DNA of 64,000 bases from an uncultured Christensenella sp. Its GTDB lineage: Bacteria; Bacillota; Clostridia; Christensenellales; Borkfalkiaceae. The notes beneath the pieces are model-generated. The model had not been told where the DNA came from and ran no database searches. It saw only the letters and a list, made by a program, of their open reading frames with translations. Shown piece after piece: positions 48,888-56,385 of this stretch. A program made the position numbers and the translations under genes. The number at the start of each line of letters is the position of its first letter. Position 1 is the first letter of the stretch. The DNA is taken from the NCBI GenBank assembly GCA_910585705.1, contig CAJUER010000002.1:310001-374000 (forward strand), in the 5' to 3' direction.

Positions 48888-50789
48888 ATGGCAAATTTAA
48901 GTCTTAAACATATTTATAAAGTTTATCCTAACGGCACGAAAGCCGTAAACGATTTCAATATGGAAATCGAAGACAAGGAGTTTATCGTTTTCGTAGGACC
49001 TTCGGGCTGCGGCAAATCCACGACTCTGCGCATGATAGCGGGACTCGAAGATATTTCCGCAGGCGAGCTTATGATAGGCGAAAACGTTGTCAACGATATG
49101 GAGCCGAAGGACAGGGACATTGCAATGGTGTTCCAGAACTATGCGCTGTATCCTCATATGACGGTGTTTGAAAATATCGCGTTCGGTCTGCGTTTGCGTA
49201 AAATGCCTAAGGACGAAATCAACAGGCGCGTAACCGAAGCGGCGGAAATTTTGGGCATTACCGAATATCTCGGAAAGAAGCCCAAAGAGATGTCGGGCGG
49301 ACAGCGTCAGAGGGTTTCGCTCGGGCGTGCGATTGTACGCGAACCCAAAGTAATGCTTTTGGACGAACCCTTGTCCAACCTCGACGCAAAGCTGAGGACG
49401 CAGATGCGTTCGGAAATCGCAAAACTGCACGCGAAACTTAAAACCACGTTTATTTACGTAACTCACGACCAGATCGAAGCTATGACGATGGGTACGAGAA
49501 TCGTCGTAATGAAGAACGGTTTCGTACAACAGATAGACACGCCGAAAAACCTTTACAATTATCCCGGCAACAAATTCGTCGCCGGCTTTATCGGAACTCC
49601 GCAGATGAACTTCTTCGAGGGCACGCTGTTAAAGAAGGGTGACAAGGTTGAAATCAATTTCGCTTATTCCGACGCGAAGATAACCGTACCCTATTCGATG
49701 ATGTACAAGGCAAAACCCGCGTATCTCGACGGCAAAACAACGGTTTATATCGGTTTGCGCGCGGAAGCGGTTTCGGTAAATCCCGCAACGGTAAAAGCAA
49801 GCAAATCGGTAATCAAGGTAAGGGTTTCGCACACGGAAGAGCTCGGAAACCAGACTCTGTTATACGGCGATATAAATATGGACGGCGACGGATACACCGA
49901 AAGCTCGACCCGTATAATTATTGACGCGGACGGCTCATTGGAATATAAGCCGGGCGACATTATAGACGCCGCGCTAGACATTGAAAAGGTACATCTCTTC
50001 GACAGGGAAACGGAACTGAGCATACTGCCCAGACTCCCCGAATACAATTACCTCGACTGTGCAGTAAAAGACGGAACGCTGAGCTTTCTCGGCACTCAGA
50101 TAAAGCTGCCTGCGGCTATAAACTGCCCCGACGGCAAGTATGATTTGCTTATCCCCACCGACGCGATTACGCTTAAAGGCGGCGACGCGGAAATAAATAT
50201 CGTATCCTGCGAGAACGTAAACGGTAAAAATCTTATCTCGTTCGAGCTCGGCACGAGAACGATGTTCGCGGTTGTGCCTGCGCCCGTAAAATGCGGAAAA
50301 GGCAAAATTTCAATCGACCTTAAAAAGATTTCACTGCTTTCGGACGGCGCGGCGGTTGTTTCCGAAATGCCTTCGGTAGTTAGGTTCGAAGGTTCGCTTA
50401 TGAAAGAAAAAGTGAAGGAAGAAGTTACCGGCGGCAGTAAAACAAAGATGAAGAAAGTAATTAAATTCTTCTTAAATATCGGCGGTTACAAAATGCTCTG
50501 TCCCGACGCCGTTGCGGATAAGCTCATAACGGCAATGGGAGTCAAAAAGGCGTTCACGGATAAACTTATTTACGAGTGCGGCGTGTACGATTTGCAGTTT
50601 GCCGAAGAAGGCGTGGAGGCAGAAGCGGTCCGCATTGCCGACTACGGCAAAGAAAAATTCACCGTCTGCAAAGCGGGTGAAGACGAGTTCTTCGTTTACG
50701 GACAGCACGACGGCGGCAACGTAAAACTTTTGCCGGACGTGGAAAAGCTTTCTATAATCCAAGCGGATAAGAACATCAGAATGATTTAA
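48888..50789 (+). CDS. MsmX/UgpC-type sugar ABC ATPase with long extra C-terminal region
   Basis: Residues 1-240 are a standard sugar-importer ATPase: Walker A GPSGCGKST (38-46), signature MSGGQRQR, Walker B VMLLDEPLSNLD and THD switch. Residues about 245-380 form the usual regulatory OB/TOBE region ending at VHLFDRETELSIL. The protein then continues for some 250 residues to 633, where relatives stop near 360-380. The added part holds what looks like a second TOBE-like module (DGKYDLLIPTDAIT through LKKISLLSDG) and a last alpha/beta region without recognised motif. It lies right behind the amylase gene and probably energises this importer and perhaps others. Confidence 0.9.
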   Translation: MANLSLKHIYKVYPNGTKAVNDFNMEIEDKEFIVFVGPSGCGKSTTLRMIAGLEDISAGELMIGENVVNDMEPKDRDIAMVFQNYALYPHMTVFENIAFGLRLRKMPKDEINRRVTEAAEILGITEYLGKKPKEMSGGQRQRVSLGRAIVREPKVMLLDEPLSNLDAKLRTQMRSEIAKLHAKLKTTFIYVTHDQIEAMTMGTRIVVMKNGFVQQIDTPKNLYNYPGNKFVAGFIGTPQMNFFEGTLLKKGDKVEINFAYSDAKITVPYSMMYKAKPAYLDGKTTVYIGLRAEAVSVNPATVKASKSVIKVRVSHTEELGNQTLLYGDINMDGDGYTESSTRIIIDADGSLEYKPGDIIDAALDIEKVHLFDRETELSILPRLPEYNYLDCAVKDGTLSFLGTQIKLPAAINCPDGKYDLLIPTDAITLKGGDAEINIVSCENVNGKNLISFELGTRTMFAVVPAPVKCGKGKISIDLKKISLLSDGAAVVSEMPSVVRFEGSLMKEKVKEEVTGGSKTKMKKVIKFFLNIGGYKMLCPDAVADKLITAMGVKKAFTDKLIYECGVYDLQFAEEGVEAEAVRIADYGKEKFTVCKAGEDEFFVYGQHDGGNVKLLPDVEKLSIIQADKNIRMI

Positions 50790-50848
50790 CCGTTACTCCG
50801 CACTTCGGCGCGCAGCCGCAACGGCGGAAGACTCATCCTTATTTTTTG

Positions 50849-50877
50849 AAAAGCGGGGAACTCCGTTCTCCGTTTTT
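50849..50877 (+). terminator. Terminator-like hairpin before glgP
   Basis: CGGGGAAC pairs with GTTCTCCG (one G-U) around TCC, flanked by AAAA and TTTTT. It could end the importer transcript or reduce glgP expression. Confidence 0.55.
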
Positions 50878-50911
50878 CGGTGTCAAAATATTTTTTTTCG
50901 GGAATTTATAT

Positions 50912-53149
50912 ATGGATAAAAATTCGTTTTTACAGGAGCTTAAAAAGCTCGATACGGCGGGAAAGGACGTTAAAACTTTATACAATGAAATATCCGTGCT
51001 CGCAATGAAGTGCGCGGACGGGGGCTGTACGGCGGAAAAGCGCAGCGCTTACTATCTTTCTATGGAGTTTCTGATAGGGCGGAGTTTTTTCAACAACCTA
51101 ATGGAGCTCGGCGTGCTGGAAGAGACGCGCGCGATTCTCGGCGAAAAGGGACTGGATATCAACGTGTTCGAGGAAATCGAGGACGCGGCTTTGGGCAACG
51201 GCGGTCTCGGCAGGCTTGCGGCTTGCTTCCTCGATTCCGCCGCAGGGCTGGGGCTTCCTTTATACGGCTACGGCATACGCTATAAATACGGCTTGTTCAA
51301 GCAGGCGATAAAGGGCGGCTTTCAGGTTGAACTGCCAGACGACTGGCAGCGCTTCGGCGACCCGTGGAGTATCCGCCGCGAGGAAGAAAAGCGCGTAATC
51401 AAATTTGCGGATATGCAGGTTTACGCCGTGCCTTACGACACGCCTGTTTTCGGCAAGTGCACCAACGTTTTAAGGCTTTGGCAGGCGGAAGGCAGTGCGG
51501 AAGCGGAAAAAATAAGCGAGTACTTATACCCTGCGGACGACACGCTCGAAGGCAAGCTGTTGAGGCTGAGGCAGGAGTACTTCTTCTCTGCGGCTTCGGT
51601 CAACGAGCTTTTGGAAAAGCACATAAGAAAATACGGCAAGAGCTTCGATTTCTTCCCCGACTTCAACGTGATTCAGTTGAACGACACGCACCCCGTGCTT
51701 GCCGTTGCGGAGTTCATCAGAATACTCGCTTCCGAGTACAAGGTGCCTTTTGTGGACGCGCTGAATATCGCGAAGAAAACCTTTGCCTATACAAATCACA
51801 CCGTTCTCCCCGAAGCGCTGGAATATTGGAGCGACGAAATGCTGAGAAGCATTTTGCCCGAAATATCGAACGTGCTTTTAAAAATTCATTTACACCAGCG
51901 CGGCGAGCTGGAAGCGCTCGGCTGTACTAAGGAAGAGATTTCCGAAATGTCGATTTATTCGTCGCGCGGATATTCTATGGCGAATCTTGCCGTATACGTC
52001 GGCAAGGCGGTAAACGGCGTTGCGGCGCTTCATACGGAAATTTTAAAGCGCGACCTCTTTAAAACGGCTTATAAGTATTATCCCGAAAAATTCCAGAATA
52101 AGACCAACGGCATTACGCAGAGAAGATGGCTTATGCTTTGCAATGCGGAACTGTCCGCGCTCATCGATAAAACGATAGGCACGAACTGGCGTGAAAATAT
52201 CGCGTGCCTTTCCGACCTTAAAGGTAAGACGGAGAGCATTGCCGACGGGTTTATAAAAGTGAAGCAGTGCAAGAAGAAACAGCTTTTCGACTATATCCGC
52301 AGCCGCGAAGGGGTGGATATTCCCGAACATTTCCTCGTGTACGCGCAGGTAAAACGCCTGCACGAGTATAAGCGCCAGCTTATGACGGCGTTCGCCATTC
52401 TCGAAATATACAACGGGTTGAAGGACGGAAGCATACAGAATTTCAATCCGTCGGTATTCATATTCGGCGCAAAGAGCGCACCTGCATACAGACGGGCAAA
52501 GGGCGTTATAAAGTTCATTAACGAAATAGCGGCGAAAGTAAATTCCGACCCTCAGACGTGCGGACTTTTAAAGGTTGTATTCGTGCAGAATTACAACGTG
52601 TCCTATGCGGAAAAAATAGTTTCCGGCAGCGACGTTTCGTTGCAGGTTTCTACGGCGGGATTAGAGGCGAGCGGCACGGGCAATATGAAGTTTATGATGA
52701 ACGGCTCGGTAACTTGCGGAACAATGGACGGCGCGAATATCGAAATTGTGGAGCTTGCGGGCAAGGAGAATAATTATATTTTCGGCGCGCAGGTCGATGA
52801 AATAGAAAGGCTTAAAGCGGAGGGATACGACCCGAACAAGTATTTGGAAAACGCCGCGCACAGCCGCGCCGTCAACTCGCTCACGGACGGAACTTTTTCC
52901 GACGGCGACACGGGATATTTCAAAGAGCTGTACGACAGCCTTATCTACGGCGCAAGCTGGCACAAGCCCGATAATTACTTCGTGCTGTACGATTTGCAAA
53001 GCTACGTTGAAACGCTTATAAGAATTAACCGCGACTATTCCGACGGTAAAGCGTTTGCAATCAAGCAGCTTGCAAATACGGCTAATTCAGCTTACTTCTC
53101 GTCTGACAGGACGATAAAGGAATATGCGCGTGACATCTGGAACATATAA
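50912..53149 (+). CDS. glgP: Glycogen/maltodextrin phosphorylase
   Basis: Releases glucose-1-phosphate from alpha-1,4 glucans, PLP-dependent. The start is put at the ATG at 50912 (MDKNSFLQELKKLDTAGK), giving 745 residues; the frame reaches back to 50846 but only through the hairpin region. Motifs: YLSMEFLIGRSFFNNL, LGNGGLGRLAACFLDS, NDTHPVL, and the PLP lysine in EASGTGNMKFMMNG. The protein is somewhat shorter than the 800-830 of many family members. It completes the intracellular route MalQ plus GlgP for imported dextrins. Confidence 0.95.
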   Translation: MDKNSFLQELKKLDTAGKDVKTLYNEISVLAMKCADGGCTAEKRSAYYLSMEFLIGRSFFNNLMELGVLEETRAILGEKGLDINVFEEIEDAALGNGGLGRLAACFLDSAAGLGLPLYGYGIRYKYGLFKQAIKGGFQVELPDDWQRFGDPWSIRREEEKRVIKFADMQVYAVPYDTPVFGKCTNVLRLWQAEGSAEAEKISEYLYPADDTLEGKLLRLRQEYFFSAASVNELLEKHIRKYGKSFDFFPDFNVIQLNDTHPVLAVAEFIRILASEYKVPFVDALNIAKKTFAYTNHTVLPEALEYWSDEMLRSILPEISNVLLKIHLHQRGELEALGCTKEEISEMSIYSSRGYSMANLAVYVGKAVNGVAALHTEILKRDLFKTAYKYYPEKFQNKTNGITQRRWLMLCNAELSALIDKTIGTNWRENIACLSDLKGKTESIADGFIKVKQCKKKQLFDYIRSREGVDIPEHFLVYAQVKRLHEYKRQLMTAFAILEIYNGLKDGSIQNFNPSVFIFGAKSAPAYRRAKGVIKFINEIAAKVNSDPQTCGLLKVVFVQNYNVSYAEKIVSGSDVSLQVSTAGLEASGTGNMKFMMNGSVTCGTMDGANIEIVELAGKENNYIFGAQVDEIERLKAEGYDPNKYLENAAHSRAVNSLTDGTFSDGDTGYFKELYDSLIYGASWHKPDNYFVLYDLQSYVETLIRINRDYSDGKAFAIKQLANTANSAYFSSDRTIKEYARDIWNI

Positions 53150-53168
53150 ACCGTAATAGTTAAAAGAA

Positions 53169-53206
53169 AAAAAGCCGACGGACTTCAACGCCCGTCGGCT
53201 TTTTTA
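53169..53206. terminator. Bidirectional terminator
   Basis: AAAAAGCCGACGG pairs with CCGTCGGCTTTTT; A-run on the left, T-run on the right. It separates glgP from the convergent CNNM gene. Confidence 0.93.
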
Positions 53207-53214
53207 ATTTAAGT

Positions 53215-54201
53215 TTAAAAATCGTATTTGTCGTCAATCTCGCCGACTAACTCTTCAAGAATGTCTTCCATAGAAATCAGTCCCGTAACCTTGTCTTCGT
53301 CCTTGACGATTGCCTGCGGAACCTGCTGTTCCTGCAACAGTGTAAACAAATCGGATATGCCGCTTTGCGAGGTTGTGAACAGCACGGGCTTCAATAAAGG
53401 CTTAATGTCCTTTTTGCCGTTTAAAAGCATTTCGTAAAAATCAGCCCTGTATAAAATTCCTATAACGTTATTTTTGTTTTCGTCGAACACGGGTACGCGC
53501 GAATAGTTGGTGTCGACGTAGACCTTTTTTATATATTTCATATCATCGGTTATGCATACCGAAGTTATGTCTTCGGCTTTGGTCATAACCTTTTCAACCT
53601 TCGTTTCGTCGAACTTGATGGTGTTCTGTATTATTTCCGCTTCGGCTTCGGCAAGCACGCCTTCGTCCGTAATATCTTCGACTATTATCGAAAATTCCTC
53701 TTCAGTCATGGTCGGTCTCTTTTTGTCCAAACGGAAAATTTTATAGACGAGTTTTTTCCAGCCCTCGAAAATCAGATTCAAGGGTGTGAATATTATCTGG
53801 AACGCGTAGAGTATGCGCACGGAAAACATTGCAAACGCTTCGGGGCGTTCTTTTGCAATGCTCTTCGGGGTTATCTCGCCGAAAATGAGAACAAGGACAG
53901 TCATAACTATCGTGGACACGGTGACGCCCAAATCGCCGCACCAGAATGTGAAAACTATCGTCGCTATCGAGGCGGAAGCTATATTGACTATGTTGTTGCC
54001 TATAAGCAGCGTGGAAAGCAGTTTGTTGTAATTTTCGCTTAGTTTAAGTACCAGCCTTGCAGACCTTTTTGTTTGGGCAAGGCTCTTTATTCTTACTTGC
54101 GATATGCTTGTGAAAGCCGTTTCGGAAGCCGAAAAGAAGGCGGAAAGCACGAGCAAGACGAATAAAACCACTATCAGCATAATTGCCGTAAATGTATTCA
54201 T
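53215..54201 (-). CDS. CNNM/CorB-type membrane protein with CBS pair
   Basis: The 328-residue product has a CNNM membrane domain (residues 1-180: LVLSAFFSASETAFTSISQVRIKSLAQTKRSARLVLKL, LLIGNNIVNIASASIATIVF and GEITPKSIAKERPE) and a CBS pair (about 200-325: VMTKAEDITSVCITDD, SRVPVFDENKNNVIGILY, VPQAIVKDEDKVTGLISMEDILEELVGEI). The usual C-terminal CorC/HlyC domain is absent. Members of this family export or transport Mg2+ and related ions. CCGGAGGA precedes the ATG. A leader of about 237 bases with a terminator-like hairpin precedes it. Confidence 0.88.
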   Translation of the reverse strand: MNTFTAIMLIVVLFVLLVLSAFFSASETAFTSISQVRIKSLAQTKRSARLVLKLSENYNKLLSTLLIGNNIVNIASASIATIVFTFWCGDLGVTVSTIVMTVLVLIFGEITPKSIAKERPEAFAMFSVRILYAFQIIFTPLNLIFEGWKKLVYKIFRLDKKRPTMTEEEFSIIVEDITDEGVLAEAEAEIIQNTIKFDETKVEKVMTKAEDITSVCITDDMKYIKKVYVDTNYSRVPVFDENKNNVIGILYRADFYEMLLNGKKDIKPLLKPVLFTTSQSGISDLFTLLQEQQVPQAIVKDEDKVTGLISMEDILEELVGEIDDKYDF

Positions 54202-54277
54202 AAATTCCTCCGGATTATTTTTTATTGTTATACAAGTAGGGTATTATTACACGCCCGTGCACCCCCTGTAAAAAAGC

Positions 54278-54313
54278 AAAAAAACACGGTCCGCAAATAA
54301 ATGCAGACTATGT
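54278..54313 (-). terminator. Terminator-like hairpin in the CNNM leader
   Basis: On the - strand ACATAGTCTGC (54313-54303) pairs with GCGGACCGTGT (54294-54284) with one mismatch and two G-U, followed by seven T. It lies inside the leader, about 80 bases before the coding region, and so would act as an attenuator. Confidence 0.65.
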
Positions 54314-54332
54314 TTTAAATAATTCGGATTAA

Positions 54333-54396
54333 GTTTTATAAAGTTGACGGCGACACAACTTGGGTCGTCATCCATAACTCTATTCCCCTTTAAAAC
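54333..54396 (-). ncRNA. Structured leader domain of the CNNM gene (candidate ion-sensing RNA)
   Basis: On the - strand GTTTTAAAG (54396-54388) pairs with CTTTATAAAAC (54343-54333, two-base bulge), and inside, GATGACGAC (54372-54364) pairs with GTCGCCGTC (54354-54346, one mismatch and one G-U). Between the 5' strands lies GGGGAATAGAG, and GTCAAC ends the inner helix. GGGGAGUAG and GUCAAC occur in the yybP-ykoY manganese riboswitch, but the rest of that motif is not recognisable, so identity is open. Confidence 0.45.
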
Positions 54397-54444
54397 AACG
54401 ATTCAACCGCGATGGGTAAAAATTGACCGTTCGCCGTTTTTTAT

Positions 54445-54474
54445 ATAATATCAGATTTTGCGCCTGCGTGTCAA
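54445..54474 (-). promoter_or_regulatory. Promoter of the CNNM gene
   Basis: On the - strand TTGACA, 18 bases, TATTAT. The -35 box partly overlaps an AT-rich inverted repeat (AAGTATTATA with TATAATACTT, 54472-54502). Confidence 0.65.
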
Positions 54475-54502
54475 GTATTATAAATATTTATTATATAATA
54501 CT
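54472..54502. repeat. AT-only inverted repeat next to the CNNM promoter
   Basis: AAGTATTATA and TATAATACTT, 10-base perfect arms with an 11-base centre. It lies after the hxlR-type stop and touches the -35 box of the CNNM promoter. It may be an operator or a weak terminator; there is no GC stem. Confidence 0.4.
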
Positions 54503-54534
54503 TTGCATTTACGCGGTGGCGTTGCGCTGTTATT

Positions 54535-54861
54535 TTATAGGTTGTTTTTATATTCGGTGCCCCAGTCGAACATAGCGTCGAAAATAGGCTTTAACGACTG
54601 CCCCAGCGGAGACAAAGTATATTCGACGCGCGGCGGAACTTCGGCAAATATTTCGCGTATAACAAGCCCGTTGTTCTCCAAAGCCCGTAAATTGTCGGTT
54701 AAAACTTTCTTGCTTATCGCCGGTATCGATTTTATGAAATCGCCGAAGCGCTGTTTTCCGTTAGTCACCAAGTTGCGGATAATCAACAGTTTCCACTTGT
54801 TGCCGATAAGCTGTACGGTTGTGGCAACGGGGCATTCGGGTAATTCTTCTCTCGTCAGCAT
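54535..54861 (-). CDS. HxlR-family winged-helix regulator
   Basis: The 108-residue product has CPVATTVQLIGNKWKLLIIRNLVTNGKQRFGDFIKSIPAISKKVLTDNLRALENNGLVIRE, the full HxlR pattern including the N-terminal redox-type cysteine (Cys11), and ends FDWGTEYKNNL. Many family members sense quinones, aldehydes or thiol stress. AAAGGAG is the ribosome site. The cupin gene is divergent; the region between them carries a perfect 17-base palindrome. Confidence 0.92.
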   Translation of the reverse strand: MLTREELPECPVATTVQLIGNKWKLLIIRNLVTNGKQRFGDFIKSIPAISKKVLTDNLRALENNGLVIREIFAEVPPRVEYTLSPLGQSLKPIFDAMFDWGTEYKNNL

Positions 54862-54883
54862 AGGGTTGCTCCTTTTTTATTAA

Positions 54884-54912
54884 AGTATAGCATAGGTCGG
54901 AAAGCAAGTCAA
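54884..54912 (-). promoter_or_regulatory. Promoter of the hxlR-type gene
   Basis: On the - strand TTGACT, 17 bases, TATACT; start codon 23 bases after the -10 box. Confidence 0.83.
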
Positions 54913-54941
54913 TAGTTCAAAAAAGTAACTAAGTAATAAAT

Positions 54942-54958
54942 CTATTATCAGATAATAG
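54942..54958. promoter_or_regulatory. Palindrome between hxlR-type and cupin genes
   Basis: CTATTATC-A-GATAATAG, perfect, lying 13 bases upstream of the cupin -35 box. AAGTAAC repeats flank it (near 54924 and 54961). It is a likely HxlR operator by position. Confidence 0.5.
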
Positions 54959-54971
54959 AAAAGTAACGCTC

Positions 54972-55000
54972 TTGCATTGCCCTCTTTGTTTTAATATAAT
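54972..55000 (+). promoter_or_regulatory. Promoter of the cupin gene
   Basis: TTGCAT (54972-54977), 17 bases, TATAAT (54995-55000). Confidence 0.82.
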
Positions 55001-55031
55001 TGTTTTACAAATTTATCACGGAGGTATAACT

Positions 55032-55382
55032 ATGAAAAATTTCAGCAAAATCGGCATTAAGGAAGACGCAAGGACGGAGCTTCACGATTCGCTCAAACTT
55101 ACGGGCGCGGAAATCAGCGTAAACGTTCTGCCCGCAGGCACAAGCGTTCCGTTTGTACATTCGCACAGGCAGAACGAGGAAATTTATATAATTTTGAGGG
55201 GAGAGGGAACTGCGGTTACCGACGGTGAAAACATCGGCATTAAAGAAGGCGATTGCTTACGGCTGTCCCCGTCGGCGAAACGACGGTTTTTTGCTTCGGC
55301 AAAAAATTCGTTGAAATATATCTGTGTTCAGGTAAAAGCCGACTCGCTCGAAGGCTATACAACGTCCGACGCTATAATTTAA
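55032..55382 (+). CDS. Small single-domain cupin protein
   Basis: The start is the ATG at 55032 after GGAGGTATAACT, giving 116 residues. The cupin motif 1 is PFVHSHRQNEEIYIILRGEGTAVTDGE (two His, Glu) and motif 2 includes IKEGDCLRLSPSAKRRFFA, with the last metal ligand not evident as His. Substrate is unknown. Divergent HxlR regulator suggests induction by a reactive small molecule, as is common for cupin/HxlR pairs. Confidence 0.85.
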   Translation: MKNFSKIGIKEDARTELHDSLKLTGAEISVNVLPAGTSVPFVHSHRQNEEIYIILRGEGTAVTDGENIGIKEGDCLRLSPSAKRRFFASAKNSLKYICVQVKADSLEGYTTSDAII

Positions 55383-55384
55383 AT

Positions 55385-55422
55385 ATAAGGGCAACCGTAA
55401 GTACGGTTGCCCTTATGTTTTT
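55385..55422 (+). terminator. Terminator after the cupin gene
   Basis: ATAAGGGCAACCGTA pairs with TACGGTTGCCCTTAT around two bases, followed by GTTTTTG. Confidence 0.92.
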
Positions 55423-55441
55423 GTAAAACGGACATGGAAGG

Positions 55442-55936
55442 TTAATCTTCCATATCGGAAAACGGAATTTTTCCGTGCAGTTCAACTGCGTAACGACCCG
55501 TCGGAGTTCCGTCCGGACCGACTTCCATAAGGCGGAGTCTGTTCATTTTTGAAAAATCGAGTTCGTCGAACACGTCCGCGTATTCGGCGGATTCCTGGTC
55601 GCCGAGTTGGTACAATATACATTCGGTTGCTTCTTGAATTCTCTCGAAGGCGAATTTTTCTATACTTTCAATCGACGCGCCTTCTTTAATCAAGGCGGCT
55701 GCTTCGGGTAACCTGTTTTCGAGAACGCCCTGTTCGATATATTTTTTTATCATATCGGCAAACCCGCCCCTGTGAAATTCGAGACGGTCGCTGATAGGTT
55801 TTAAAAAACGGAAAGCGGGCAGAACTGCCCACACTTTGCTTTCCTGCTTCAATTCTTCTTTTGCCCACTCTTTCTGAATGCCGAACTTTTCCATTATTTT
55901 TAATTTTTCGTCAAACGTCAGTTCTTCATCTTTCAT
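55442..55936 (-). CDS. Unknown acidic 164-residue protein
   Basis: I do not recognise this family. The sequence is charged and mostly helical (MKDEELTFDEKLKIMEKFGIQKEWAKEELKQ), with no signal peptide or membrane segment. The C-terminal third has RLRLMEVGPDGTPTGRYAVELHGKIPF, which could be a beta hairpin. GAGGA lies eight bases before the ATG, and a good promoter lies upstream, so it is probably real. The neighbours give no hint of function. Confidence 0.7.
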   Translation of the reverse strand: MKDEELTFDEKLKIMEKFGIQKEWAKEELKQESKVWAVLPAFRFLKPISDRLEFHRGGFADMIKKYIEQGVLENRLPEAAALIKEGASIESIEKFAFERIQEATECILYQLGDQESAEYADVFDELDFSKMNRLRLMEVGPDGTPTGRYAVELHGKIPFSDMED

Positions 55937-55980
55937 TTATAAATCCTCGCACAAACATTTTTTATTTTTTAATTGATTTG

Positions 55981-56009
55981 ATTATAACATCGGACAGTCA
56001 AAGTTGCAA
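55981..56009 (-). promoter_or_regulatory. Promoter of the unknown 164-residue protein gene
   Basis: On the - strand TTGCAA, 17 bases, TATAAT. Confidence 0.75.
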
Positions 56010-56011
56010 CA

Positions 56012-56104
56012 GATAAATAAACGGGTCGATATATTTATCTCAAGCTACCGCCGCCGTGCAGGGGCTTGAGTTGCGCAAGCGTGCGGGGATTTACGCAACG
56101 CAAA
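56012..56104. repeat. Cluster of three inverted repeats in a 449-base gene-free stretch
   Basis: Between 55937 and 56385 no gene is convincing. Successive arms: AGATAAATA/TATTTATCT (about 56011-56040), CTCAAGC/GCTTGAG (about 56039-56069) and GTTGCG/CGCAAC (about 56069-56100). Further on there is a tandem CAAATTCCAA twice (56211-56230) and an inverted TTTACAT/ATGTAAA (56272-56304) that overlaps a possible promoter. An unannotated RNA is possible. Confidence 0.4.
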
Positions 56105-56271
56105 AATAAAGAGGAGCAGTCGAAATTATATTCTAAATCAAATTATTTAAGCTCATACGCTTCATAATTTTGTCTTTTTTACAGTGCTGAGTGCAATCTA
56201 TAAAATTCTACAAATTCCAACAAATTCCAACAAAAATCTACTGCATCAAACTAATATTAACTTTTATGCCG

Positions 56272-56304
56272 TTTACATTAAAATTTAGCCTGTATAAATG
56301 TAAA
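56272..56304 (+). promoter_or_regulatory. Weak candidate promoter of the surface protein group
   Basis: TTTACA with TATAAA 15 bases further on, inside an inverted repeat TTTACAT/ATGTAAA. It lies about 85 bases upstream of the first surface protein gene. Spacing is short for sigma-A. Confidence 0.3.
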
Positions 56305-56385
56305 ACGAATAGTGTGCATATCGGCATAATCGATGAAAAAATCAAAGCGGTTGCAGGTAGCGCCGTTTACGGGAATTAAACACAA

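Noticed and set aside
50846..50911. Extended N-terminus for glycogen phosphorylase
   Set aside because: The stretch lies in a terminator-like hairpin and does not resemble the family; the ATG at 50912 fits better.
54333..54396. Firm call of a yybP-ykoY manganese riboswitch in the CNNM leader
   Set aside because: Only the GGGGA-TAG and GTCAAC boxes are similar; the rest of the consensus could not be placed by eye, so the element is listed as unclassified.
56191..56379. Possible 62-residue gene before the surface protein cluster
   Set aside because: GTG start without ribosome site, atypical residues, and it ends just before the real start at 56386. No supporting context.
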